The notes beneath the pieces were generated by a model, which worked only from the letters and a program-made list of their open reading frames with translations, did not search any database and had not been told where the DNA came from. 64,000 nucleotides of DNA from contig DBHK01000015.1 in assembly GCA_002295635.1 (NCBI GenBank), positions 62,001 through 126,000 on the forward strand. Reading direction: 5' to 3'. The translations under genes and the position numbers were made by a program. How positions within the stretch are numbered: the first letter of the stretch is position 1; each line of letters opens with the position of its first letter. Origin of the DNA: UBA830 sp002295635 (GTDB lineage Bacteria; Pseudomonadota; Alphaproteobacteria; MPNO01; UBA830). Of the stretch, positions 17,230-25,641 are shown piece by piece.

Positions 17230-18900
17230 ATGATAACCAGTCCAACGCCCTCTCAGTCTTCCGAAGGGGGCTATCCGGATTTGCAGGATCATTTGTCATC
17301 CTTGGAAAAGGCAGGGTTGCTGAGGCGGATCGATGAGCCGGTCAATAAGGATACTGAACTTCACCCTCTCGTTCGCTGGCAGTACCGGGGTGGAATTTCC
17401 GATGAAAATCGAAAGGCATTTTTCTTTACCAATGTTCACGACAGTCGCGGTCGCAAATTCGATATGCCTGTTGTGGTTGGCGCGCTTGCGGCCAACCGGG
17501 AAATATACCGGACGGGGATCGGCGTGCCGCTGCAGGATATAGGCCCGCATTGGGCGAACGCGGTAAACAATCCTATCAAAACCGTTTCTGTTACCGAAGC
17601 ACCTTGCCAAGAAGTTATCCTTGTTGATGACGAGATTATCGGAGATAGCAAAGGGTTGGACGCACTTCCGGTACCGATTTCGACCCCTGGGTTCGACAGC
17701 GCCCCTTATTTGACAGCTGGTTTATTCGTAACAGTTGATCCAGAAACTGGCGTACAGAATATGGGGACGTATCGCGGAGGATTGAAGGCTTCTAACCGCA
17801 TGGCCGTGCGGATGTCGGCCCGCGAAGGAGGGGCAGGCGGATACCTGCACTGGGAGAAATATAAGGCATTGGGAAAGAGGATGCCGTGTGCTGTGGTCCT
17901 CGGGTGCCCTCCGGCGGTTGCCTATACTGGACCTCAGAAAATCAGGCGAGATGTTGATGAGCTTACGATTGCTGGTGCTCTTGCCGGTGCATCAATTCGG
18001 ATTGTGAAATGTAAAACCCTCGACATAATGGTTCCAGCGGATTCTGAAATCATAATTGAGGGCTACATCGATACTGAGTACCTCGAGCCTGAGGCACCAT
18101 TCGGCGAGTCCCACGGCCATATTTCGCTCGAAGATTTCAATATGATCTTTGAGGTCTCGGCAATTACTCGTAAATCGAACGCGGTTCTTTCGTCAATTAT
18201 CAGTCAAGTGACGCCATCTGAGTCTTCAGTTATTAAACGCGTTGCTTATGAGCCGATGTTTCTTGCCCACCTTCGGGATCAGCTCGGTATCAAGGGTGTG
18301 AAGCAGGTCTTCCTGCACGAGCCGCTGACCAATATCCGGCGTGTGATTTTCCTGCAGATGGAACCCGGTACCCCGCGAACGGAGGTATGGCGGGCGCTGT
18401 ATGGTGCGACAAGCCTCCGAGCCGATTGCGGTAAATATGTTATTGCAGTGAATGAGGATATCGATCCGGATAACGGTGATGCCGTCTTTTGGTCGTTGGG
18501 GTATCGTGCAGACCCGGACAAGGATATAGAGATCCTACGTCATCGCGATGCTGGGCATGGGCCTAAGGGCAAAGATGGCACGCGGCCAGAGGACTCCACG
18601 CTATTGATTGATGCAACGCTTAAAAGCGAGATGCCACCCTTAGCGCTGCCGAAGCGAGAATACATGGAGCGCGCTAGGGAACTCTGGGAACAACTCGGTT
18701 TGCCGTCGCTTACGCCGGAGAGCCCATGGCACGGATACTCGCTTGGCGACTGGACGGAAGAGTGGGACCAGCTGGCAGAACGTGCCGCGCAAGGAGGGTA
18801 TATCGAAAATGGTAAGCGCAGCTCCCAGCGCCGACGTGCGGGTGTGAGACCAAATACCCATGTCCGGTCAGTCCCAGGCTGGGATGAAGATTCGACCTAA
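17230..18900 (+). CDS. UbiD-family decarboxylase, first of three
   Basis: A 556-aa UbiD-family enzyme, larger than the ~490 aa of UbiD itself. It has the NMGTYRGG segment, the glutamate in IIIEGYIDTEYLEPEAP (about E277) and EAPFGESHGH (about E293), which match the conserved glutamates of prenylated-FMN (de)carboxylases. The C-terminal VNEDIDPDNGDAVFWSLGYR segment is also conserved. These enzymes reversibly decarboxylate aromatic, heteroaromatic or alpha,beta-unsaturated acids using prenylated FMN. The ribosome-binding site is weak, but N-terminal alignment with the two downstream paralogues (GYPDLQDHL / GYTDLHEHI / DYPDLHDHL) supports this start. Substrate unknown; probably not ubiquinone biosynthesis, given the tandem paralogues. 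Confidence 0.9.
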   Translation: MITSPTPSQSSEGGYPDLQDHLSSLEKAGLLRRIDEPVNKDTELHPLVRWQYRGGISDENRKAFFFTNVHDSRGRKFDMPVVVGALAANREIYRTGIGVPLQDIGPHWANAVNNPIKTVSVTEAPCQEVILVDDEIIGDSKGLDALPVPISTPGFDSAPYLTAGLFVTVDPETGVQNMGTYRGGLKASNRMAVRMSAREGGAGGYLHWEKYKALGKRMPCAVVLGCPPAVAYTGPQKIRRDVDELTIAGALAGASIRIVKCKTLDIMVPADSEIIIEGYIDTEYLEPEAPFGESHGHISLEDFNMIFEVSAITRKSNAVLSSIISQVTPSESSVIKRVAYEPMFLAHLRDQLGIKGVKQVFLHEPLTNIRRVIFLQMEPGTPRTEVWRALYGATSLRADCGKYVIAVNEDIDPDNGDAVFWSLGYRADPDKDIEILRHRDAGHGPKGKDGTRPEDSTLLIDATLKSEMPPLALPKREYMERARELWEQLGLPSLTPESPWHGYSLGDWTEEWDQLAERAAQGGYIENGKRSSQRRRAGVRPNTHVRSVPGWDEDST

Positions 18901-18933
18901 AGTAAACAAACCCAATAATTGGAGTGCATAGAG

Positions 18934-20667
18934 ATGCCAACTAAAACGGCAGGTACGACGCTGGAAGATCGCGGTTATACCGATCTTCACGAACATATTG
19001 AAGAACTGCGGGAGAAAGGTCTTCTTGTCGAGATAGATCGCGAGATCAACAAGGATACGGAAATGCATCCGCTTGTCCGATGGCAGTTTCGCGGCGGCAT
19101 CGATGAAGAAGAGCGTAAGGCTTTTCTATTCACCAACATTACGGATTCAAAGGGACGGAAGTATGACATCCCAGTATTAGTCTGCGGTCTCGCAGGCAAT
19201 CAAGAAATCTATCAGCTTGGCATGCGCTGCGATCTGAAAGATCTAAAAAATACATGGATTAATGCCATCAACAACCCACTTGAACCCAACAAGGTCCCCG
19301 ACGGCGACGCGCCCTGCCATGATCTGGTATTCGAAGGGGACGATCTACTGAACGGCAATGGTTTGGATGCAATCCCGGTCCCAATCTCGTCGCCGGGATG
19401 GGACAACGCACCTTATTTTTCTTCGTCACACTTCATCACCAAGGATCCAAATACCGGTGTCCAGAATATGGGCAATTACCGAGGCATGGTTAAAGCGCCC
19501 AACAGGCTAGGGATGAACCCCTCTACAGAATTACGGACCGGCGGTTACATGCACTGGCTTGAATGGAAAAAACTCGGAAAGCCGATGCCGGTCGCCGTAG
19601 TTGTCGGTGCACCGCCGGTTGTATCCTTCACCGCTGTTCAAAAAGTGCCAGAAAAGGTAGATGAGCTAGCAGTATCCGGAGGGCTCGCGGGTGCCCCGCT
19701 CAATGTCACTAAATGCAGGACGGTTGATTTGATCGTGCCCGCAGAATCGGAAATCGTTATCGAGGGCTTTGTCTCTACCGAACTGCTAGAGCCGGAGGCA
19801 CCGTTTGGGGAGTCACATGGACACGTAAATCTGCAGGAATACAACGCTTACCTTGATATCACGGCTATCACGCGCCGCAAGAAGTCCGTTATGACGTCTT
19901 GGGTGAGCCAGGTTACGCCATCGGAGTCGGGGACCATCAAGCGGCCCGCTTATGAGGCGCGACAGATAGAACACCTGAGGGATCATCTGGGAATTAAGGG
20001 GGTCAAACACGTTTCAACGCATGAACCTCTTACCTCGCTTCACAAGTTAATCATCATAGTGCTAGAGCGCAGCGTTCCTCGCACGGAAATCTGGCGTGCT
20101 ATGTATGGTGTTGCCTCCCTGCGTCAGGCGGAGGGTAAGTGGATAATAGCGGTAAACGAAGACATCGATCCCGACGATACTGATGCCGTCTTCTGGGCGA
20201 TGTCGTATCGTTGCAAACCGCATAACGACGTCGAAATCCTAAAGCATAAGCATGAGGGACACGGTCCGCGAAGTTTACTGGACTCCGAAGATAGCGCGGT
20301 GTTGATTGATGCGACCCTAAAAGAGACTTTCCCTCCGGTTTCGTTGCCTAAACGCGAGTATATGGAAAAGGCGAAGAAAATCTGGGAGGACCTTGGACTT
20401 CCCAAACTCAAACCTAAGGCGCCGTGGTTCGGATACGATCTTGGTGAATGGAATACTGGATTAGAGGCCATGGCCCGACGAGCGGTGAAGAGTGAGTACT
20501 GGACAACGGGTCAGATCATTGCGCAACGCCGGCGCGGTGACGTGCCCATCAACACCGAAGTCCGGACGCTCGACATGGGAAATCCGGGAGCCGGTGACGA
20601 TGTCGACGAGAACCTGACTTGGGACAAGCTGGAAGATGCCTCACAAGTTAGGGAGAAGGACAAGTAA
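18934..20667 (+). CDS. UbiD-family decarboxylase, second of three
   Basis: A 577-aa paralogue of the preceding gene with the same layout: MGNYRGMVKAPNRLGM, IVIEGFVSTELLEPEAPFGES and NEDIDPDDTDAVFWAMSY. Where both neighbours have YIDTEYLEPEAP, this copy has FVSTELLEPEAP. It also has SGTIKRPAYEARQIEHL where they have SSVIKRVAYEPMF. It is therefore the most diverged of the three and may act on another substrate or be a non-identical subunit. The start at 18934 (MPTKTAGTT) is supported by GGAG 9 bases upstream; a TTG 15 bases earlier is less likely. It follows the first copy by 33 bp, so they are co-transcribed. Confidence 0.9.
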   Translation: MPTKTAGTTLEDRGYTDLHEHIEELREKGLLVEIDREINKDTEMHPLVRWQFRGGIDEEERKAFLFTNITDSKGRKYDIPVLVCGLAGNQEIYQLGMRCDLKDLKNTWINAINNPLEPNKVPDGDAPCHDLVFEGDDLLNGNGLDAIPVPISSPGWDNAPYFSSSHFITKDPNTGVQNMGNYRGMVKAPNRLGMNPSTELRTGGYMHWLEWKKLGKPMPVAVVVGAPPVVSFTAVQKVPEKVDELAVSGGLAGAPLNVTKCRTVDLIVPAESEIVIEGFVSTELLEPEAPFGESHGHVNLQEYNAYLDITAITRRKKSVMTSWVSQVTPSESGTIKRPAYEARQIEHLRDHLGIKGVKHVSTHEPLTSLHKLIIIVLERSVPRTEIWRAMYGVASLRQAEGKWIIAVNEDIDPDDTDAVFWAMSYRCKPHNDVEILKHKHEGHGPRSLLDSEDSAVLIDATLKETFPPVSLPKREYMEKAKKIWEDLGLPKLKPKAPWFGYDLGEWNTGLEAMARRAVKSEYWTTGQIIAQRRRGDVPINTEVRTLDMGNPGAGDDVDENLTWDKLEDASQVREKDK

Positions 20668-20797
20668 CGGGCCATTTACAGCGGCGAGAGTGAAGTTCGT
20701 ATCGATCATAAGTCTGGTAAGGAATGTGATGAGATGTTGATGTATCTGCCCAAATGTCCGAGTTACGACTACAACTACCTACACTGGAACGCGGAAA

Positions 20798-22447
20798 ATG
20801 ATAAAGAGTGAAAAGACGGTGAAGCGCGACTATCCGGATCTGCACGACCACCTTGAGGAGCTCGATCGGCGAGGCCTTCTTGTGCGGGTTGATCGAGAAA
20901 TAAATAAGGATACCGAGTTACATCCTTTGGTTCGGTGGCAGTTTCGGGGCGGGCTGGAAGAAAAAGACCGTAAGGCATTCCTGTTCACTAACGTTGTGGA
21001 CTCAAAGGGGCGAAAGTTTGATATCCCGGTAGCCGTCGGAGTACTTGCGGCTAGCCGTGATATCTACCGTACCGGCATCGGCTGCGAGCTGGACGAAATT
21101 GAGGAGACATGGAAACGCGCGACGGCTAATCCGATAGACCCCACAGAGGTAAAGAATGCTCCTTGCCAAGAAGTCGTCTGGGAGGGAGATGACCTAGATG
21201 TCGCGGGGCAGGGACTAGACGGTATCCCTGTGCCAATATCAACACCTGGCTGGGATAATGCCCCCTATACGACTTTGTCGCAGTACATCACTAAGGATCC
21301 TGATAGTGGGATCCAGAACATGGGCAACTACAGAGGGCAGATCAAGAGCCAAAAGAGAATGGGTATGAACCCGTCTCTGGAACTACGTCCAGGTATATTC
21401 ATTCACTGGGAAAAGCACAAGAAACTGGGGAAAAAAATGCCTGCAGCCGTGGTGCTGGGCGCGCCGCCGGCCGTGACCTTCACGTCAGCAATAAAGCTGA
21501 AAGAAGATATTGACGAATTCCGCGTTGCCGGCGCGCTTGCTGGTTCGCCGATAAATATCGTCAAGGCCAAAACCGTCGATCTCATGGTCCCGGCCGAGGC
21601 TGAAATCGTGATTGAGGGTTATATCGACACGGAGTACCTGGAACCCGAAGCACCTTTTGGTGAGTCCCACGGGCACGTGAACCTCCAAGAATACAACGCC
21701 TTTATGGATGTTACCTGTATAACGAGGAAGCGAGATGCAATTCTGACTTCTATCATCAGCCAGGTCACGCCATCTGAGTCCTCTGTTATTAAGCGAGTTG
21801 CCTACGAACCAATGTTCACTGAGCACCTACGTGATCACCTTGGCATCAAGGGTATTATCCGGGTCTCGATGCATGAACCATTGACCAATATCCGCAAACT
21901 AATCGTAATAATCTGCGAACGCGGAATGCCGACAACAGAAGTCTGGCGCGCTATGTATGGCGCTGCATCTCTCCACCGCGCAGCGGGTAAATACGTGATT
22001 GCGGTAAATGACGACATTGACCCGAATAACGCCGATGCGGTGTTCTGGGCCATGGCCTACCGCGCCAATCCAGCACTAGATGTTGAAATTTTGAAGCACC
22101 GGGACTCAGGACACGGTCCCCGAAGTGCGCGAAACGGCGGGGAGGATGCTTCTGTTCTTTTCGATGCAACTCTTAAAGAAGATTTTCCACCGATTTCACT
22201 GCCAAAAAAGGAATACATGGAGAACGCCAAAGAAATATGGGATGAGCTCGGCCTGCCGGAACTCAGGCCACAGGTGCCATGGCATGGTTATTCCCTTGGG
22301 GAATGGGAAGAAGAATTTGATGTTATGGCGCAACGTGCCGTCGAGAGCGATTATTTCAAGACCGGTGAAATTATAGCGCAGCGCCGCCGAAGCGACTTAA
22401 CTATGAATACAGAGGTTAGGACCTTGAGGGGCGAGGACGAAGATTAG
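20798..22447 (+). CDS. UbiD-family decarboxylase, third of three
   Basis: A 549-aa UbiD-family protein, most like the first copy in the active-site region (VIEGYIDTEYLEPEAPFGES, SSVIKRVAYEPMF) and like the second in MGNYRGQIKSQKRMGMNPSLELR. The conserved glutamates are intact. It is the last gene of the cluster and is separated from copy two by 130 bp that hold only a possible 25-codon frame. Three UbiD paralogues in a row suggest either a multi-subunit (de)carboxylase or sequential or alternative substrates. No UbiX flavin prenyltransferase is encoded here, so the cofactor must come from a gene elsewhere. Confidence 0.9.
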   Translation: MIKSEKTVKRDYPDLHDHLEELDRRGLLVRVDREINKDTELHPLVRWQFRGGLEEKDRKAFLFTNVVDSKGRKFDIPVAVGVLAASRDIYRTGIGCELDEIEETWKRATANPIDPTEVKNAPCQEVVWEGDDLDVAGQGLDGIPVPISTPGWDNAPYTTLSQYITKDPDSGIQNMGNYRGQIKSQKRMGMNPSLELRPGIFIHWEKHKKLGKKMPAAVVLGAPPAVTFTSAIKLKEDIDEFRVAGALAGSPINIVKAKTVDLMVPAEAEIVIEGYIDTEYLEPEAPFGESHGHVNLQEYNAFMDVTCITRKRDAILTSIISQVTPSESSVIKRVAYEPMFTEHLRDHLGIKGIIRVSMHEPLTNIRKLIVIICERGMPTTEVWRAMYGAASLHRAAGKYVIAVNDDIDPNNADAVFWAMAYRANPALDVEILKHRDSGHGPRSARNGGEDASVLFDATLKEDFPPISLPKKEYMENAKEIWDELGLPELRPQVPWHGYSLGEWEEEFDVMAQRAVESDYFKTGEIIAQRRRSDLTMNTEVRTLRGEDED

Positions 22448-22734
22448 ATAGGTCTGCCAAGTGTTGACAGTGGGATCTATGAATATCCCTATGATTTTTT
22501 GCAAATAAGATCAGCATCGTTTGCGTTCTATGTTGGTCTGGATTCCGATGCTCAATAACCCGATTCCGATTAAAACATTACTTGCTGACAGGCAGGAAAT
22601 GAACCTAGTGTCAGTTCGCCGGGCAGTCTCGGCATCCCATTCTCGCGTGAGTGACTAAATAGGCGGTATTGATTACGTCGCTATAAATAACAGAAGATAA
22701 AATTGTAACTTGTTGACGGGAGGAAACGGCGAAA

Positions 22735-23448
22735 TTGAAAGGTTTTAGTATACCCAAAAGGTTTAAGTGTCCAAGTGCAGTGGTAGCAGCGGGGTTACTT
22801 TTAAGCGCGTTTGCGTCGGGTTTATGTGCGGCTGGTGTACCGAGGGCAATTGTCGAAGAGATCACAGCCCCCGGAATTAACCTGGAATTCATGGATTATG
22901 TTCGAGAAGGTCAAGTAATTGATCTCAAAGCAAAAGAATTAATTTCTTTAAGTTATTTTTCGTCCTGCACTCAGGAAACTATCGTTGGCGGTCGAGTGAT
23001 TGTCGGACTTCATCAGAGTGTTGTCACGGGAGGAAGTCTATACCGTCGAGTAACTATATGTCCCAGTACCAAACTTTCCCTAACAAAGTCGCAGGGAAAG
23101 GCTTCTGGAGTATTGGCCTTCCGAGCACCTCAACGAAAAAAAAGTCCTGCAAGTAAACCAAAGATAATTATAAAACATGTATCACCAATTATTGAAGTTG
23201 GCGACGCCGAACAATTCCAGTTGCATCAAGTGCAACCATCGAAAATGGAATTCGAGCTGATGATAAGCACCAAGGATCTACTACGGGGTAAGTTTGTCGA
23301 TTTAGCGAAGTTAGAAATTACACTCAAACCGGGCTCGAAATACCGTGCGACGGTTGGTAAACAGAGTATTGAATTCGTGATTCATGAATCAGCGGTCGCA
23401 GGAACCACTACTATAATTGAACGTCTAATACGCTTAGCGGATAAATAA
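22735..23448 (+). CDS. Exported protein of unknown function in the CHASE2-CHAT cassette
   Basis: A 237-aa protein with a Sec-type signal peptide (VVAAGLLLSAFASGLCAAG) and no other membrane segment. It begins with TTG, supported by GGGAGG 11 bases upstream. The mature part starts with a compact region: VREGQVIDLKAKELISLSYF, an SSCTQETIVGG segment and a second cysteine (TICPS); the two cysteines could form a disulphide. The layout weakly resembles FecR-like periplasmic beta domains, but I cannot assign it firmly. A lysine-rich linker separates it from a C-terminal region of beta character. It ends 1 bp before the cyclase gene, so the two are translationally linked; a role as periplasmic partner or ligand of the CHASE2 domain is inference. 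Confidence 0.75.
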   Translation: MKGFSIPKRFKCPSAVVAAGLLLSAFASGLCAAGVPRAIVEEITAPGINLEFMDYVREGQVIDLKAKELISLSYFSSCTQETIVGGRVIVGLHQSVVTGGSLYRRVTICPSTKLSLTKSQGKASGVLAFRAPQRKKSPASKPKIIIKHVSPIIEVGDAEQFQLHQVQPSKMEFELMISTKDLLRGKFVDLAKLEITLKPGSKYRATVGKQSIEFVIHESAVAGTTTIIERLIRLADK

Positions 23449-23449
23449 C

Positions 23450-25600
23450 ATGTTCCGGGGGCGAACGCGATTTAAGTCATTCACCTCCATTGTAATAATT
23501 GCGGCTATATCAACGCTCTTAACAGTTTCCCCGCCGCTAAACTTTCTAAAAGGAATTTCTCTGGATCTCCTTTTCGGTGGAACAAGCATTCTGGGTGAGA
23601 ATCATGATCGCTCTATCGATGCTCCAATTTCGATAATTGCTTTAGATGAAACTACATATCGGACCCCACCCTTCGCGGGCACGCCGAAAGTATTCTGGAC
23701 CCCCCATATTGCGAGGGTAATTGGGGGGCTTCTTGATGCTAAGGCGAGAGTGATAGGGCTCGATTTCATATTTCCCACCACAATTGATAAATTTGTGCCA
23801 AGGCATGAAAGAGAGTTTTTGAGGGTTTTAAGAAGAGGCGCTAAAGATGGTCGAATTGTTCTCGCAAAAGTACAACATGGGCGTGAGCCTATTGTACCTT
23901 TCCGCGGCCAGAGCTTTGCTGTTTATGGAAGCAAAAACATTAGAGCCGCAAATCTTGTTTCCGACCCCGATGAAATTGTCCGGAGATCGCCACTTTTCTT
24001 TGACAAAAAAGGTCTAGAAGAAAAGAAAGAAATTAAAGAGCCTTCCTTCTCTCTTGAAATAGCCGCAAGAGCTATTGGGAAAGAACCGGCATTACTGCTC
24101 CGCGAACAACTTAGGGTAGGACGGCGCGGGCTTTCCGATTCAATTGAAAACACTATCTTGCTAAATTTTGGATCGGGGTCTCAGGCAATTCGTGCTCACT
24201 CGATAGAGGATATTCATCGCTGTATTACAGAAGGAAACACTGATTTTCTTCGTAAAAAATTTCAGGGGAAGGTGGTTCTATTAGGGACTTGGCTGGATAT
24301 AGAAGACCGACTGTCCACGTCAAATAGATACGCAACAAAACCAGATAAGTTATCGTTTGGTAAAAGGTGCACAGAGGGTCATCCCGAATACGCTGCAGTT
24401 TCGGGTTCCACTCGGCCAACTGTCCCCGGGGTTTTGGTTCAGGCAACGGCAGTGAGTAATATTTTATTGCAAGAATATTTGATTGAACCGAATGGTACGA
24501 CTATCTTTGGCATTTGTTTCGCTTTCGCTGTTTATATCGGACTGATTGCCGGTTTCGTCCGACCCATTGTTGCCGCAATTGCCAGTATTGCCTCGATGCT
24601 AGGTTTTTTTGCTTTGGGGGTTAACGGCCTGTCCAGCTTCTACGTCCTTCCGTTTTTACAGGCGGTTATTGCTTCTTTAATAACCTTCACAGGGATCTTA
24701 GGTTACCGTTTTGTTATAACGGAAAAATCTCAGAGGAATCTCCGTAGTAATTTTAAATTTTACCTGTCTCCGGTTGTCGTTGATGAACTCGTCAAGTCTG
24801 AACGACCCCCTAAACTCGGGGGCGAGGAGAGGGAAATAACGGTTTTGTTTTCGGATCTCGCAGGATTTACAAAATTTTCTGAGAAATATGATCCGCAAGA
24901 GCTTGTCCTTTTGCTCAACAAATACCTTTCGGCGATGACAAATATTATCGAGGAGCATGGAGGGTTCGTTGACAAATATATTGGAGATGCGATCGTTGCC
25001 GTATTTGGTGCTCCATTAGAGATAGAAAGTCACAGTAAAGACGCCGTAGCCGCGGCAATAGGCTGCCGGAAAAGGCTCAAGGAATTAAATTTTAACGCTG
25101 ACTTCGGCAGCCTTCAGTTAATGGCGAGAATAGGGATTAACACCGGAAAGGCGCTAGTTGGAAACATCGGCTCTGAAAGACGATTTAATTACACTGTAAT
25201 AGGAGACGTGGTGAACACTGCTTCCCGGTTAGAGGGAGCTAACAAGGCATTCGGGACGGAGATCTTGTTATCTGAAACAACTAAAAAGTTAGTTGATGAG
25301 CAAATACTTTGCCGAAAAGTCGATAAAATACAGGTTGTAGGTAAGGAGAATCCTATTTCGATATATGAACCGGTGGGAGCAAAGGTAGATATACCTCTGC
25401 AGACACGAGAGATATGCCGAACCTACGAGTTAGCGTTGGCTGCGTGGTATAATGGTGAGTTTTCTGTCGTGAGAGATCTATTGCAAGCTGTACACGAAGA
25501 AGATGATCTCTCGAAACGACTTCATGAAAAAGCCTCCTACCTCTCGGAAAACCCTCCCGCGGACGGTTGGTCTCCCATTAACATCTTGACGGATAAATAA
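23450..25600 (+). CDS. CHASE2-domain receptor adenylate/guanylate cyclase
   Basis: A 716-aa membrane sensor. One helix (about residues 9-30) is followed by a periplasmic CHASE2 domain (about 35-340; ISIIALDETTY and VIGLDFIFPTT are typical), three helices (about 350-425) and a cytoplasmic class III cyclase domain (about 455-625). The two metal-binding aspartates are D469 (FSDLAGF) and D513 (GDAIVAVF), and RFNYTVIGDVVNTASRLE is intact, so cyclisation of ATP or GTP is expected. A short helical tail follows. CHASE2 senses an extracytoplasmic signal; the neighbouring exported CHAT proteins and the secreted 237-aa protein are the obvious candidates to supply or process it. No phosphodiesterase or CRP-type effector is nearby. 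Confidence 0.93.
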   Translation: MFRGRTRFKSFTSIVIIAAISTLLTVSPPLNFLKGISLDLLFGGTSILGENHDRSIDAPISIIALDETTYRTPPFAGTPKVFWTPHIARVIGGLLDAKARVIGLDFIFPTTIDKFVPRHEREFLRVLRRGAKDGRIVLAKVQHGREPIVPFRGQSFAVYGSKNIRAANLVSDPDEIVRRSPLFFDKKGLEEKKEIKEPSFSLEIAARAIGKEPALLLREQLRVGRRGLSDSIENTILLNFGSGSQAIRAHSIEDIHRCITEGNTDFLRKKFQGKVVLLGTWLDIEDRLSTSNRYATKPDKLSFGKRCTEGHPEYAAVSGSTRPTVPGVLVQATAVSNILLQEYLIEPNGTTIFGICFAFAVYIGLIAGFVRPIVAAIASIASMLGFFALGVNGLSSFYVLPFLQAVIASLITFTGILGYRFVITEKSQRNLRSNFKFYLSPVVVDELVKSERPPKLGGEEREITVLFSDLAGFTKFSEKYDPQELVLLLNKYLSAMTNIIEEHGGFVDKYIGDAIVAVFGAPLEIESHSKDAVAAAIGCRKRLKELNFNADFGSLQLMARIGINTGKALVGNIGSERRFNYTVIGDVVNTASRLEGANKAFGTEILLSETTKKLVDEQILCRKVDKIQVVGKENPISIYEPVGAKVDIPLQTREICRTYELALAAWYNGEFSVVRDLLQAVHEEDDLSKRLHEKASYLSENPPADGWSPINILTDK

Positions 25601-25641
25601 ACGGAGTACGTGATAATTCAATCAATTTTCCGGAGGTTCTT

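Noticed and set aside
17226..17231. TATAAT over the first ubiD start codon as a -10 box
   Set aside because: It overlaps the ATG, so the transcript would begin inside the gene; the TTGACC/TAATAC pair upstream is more sensible.
22448..22734. A promoter at the TTGACA (22463-22468) upstream of the CHASE2 cassette
   Set aside because: No -10 box at acceptable spacing is convincing; the 287-bp gap has no other gene or clear structure.
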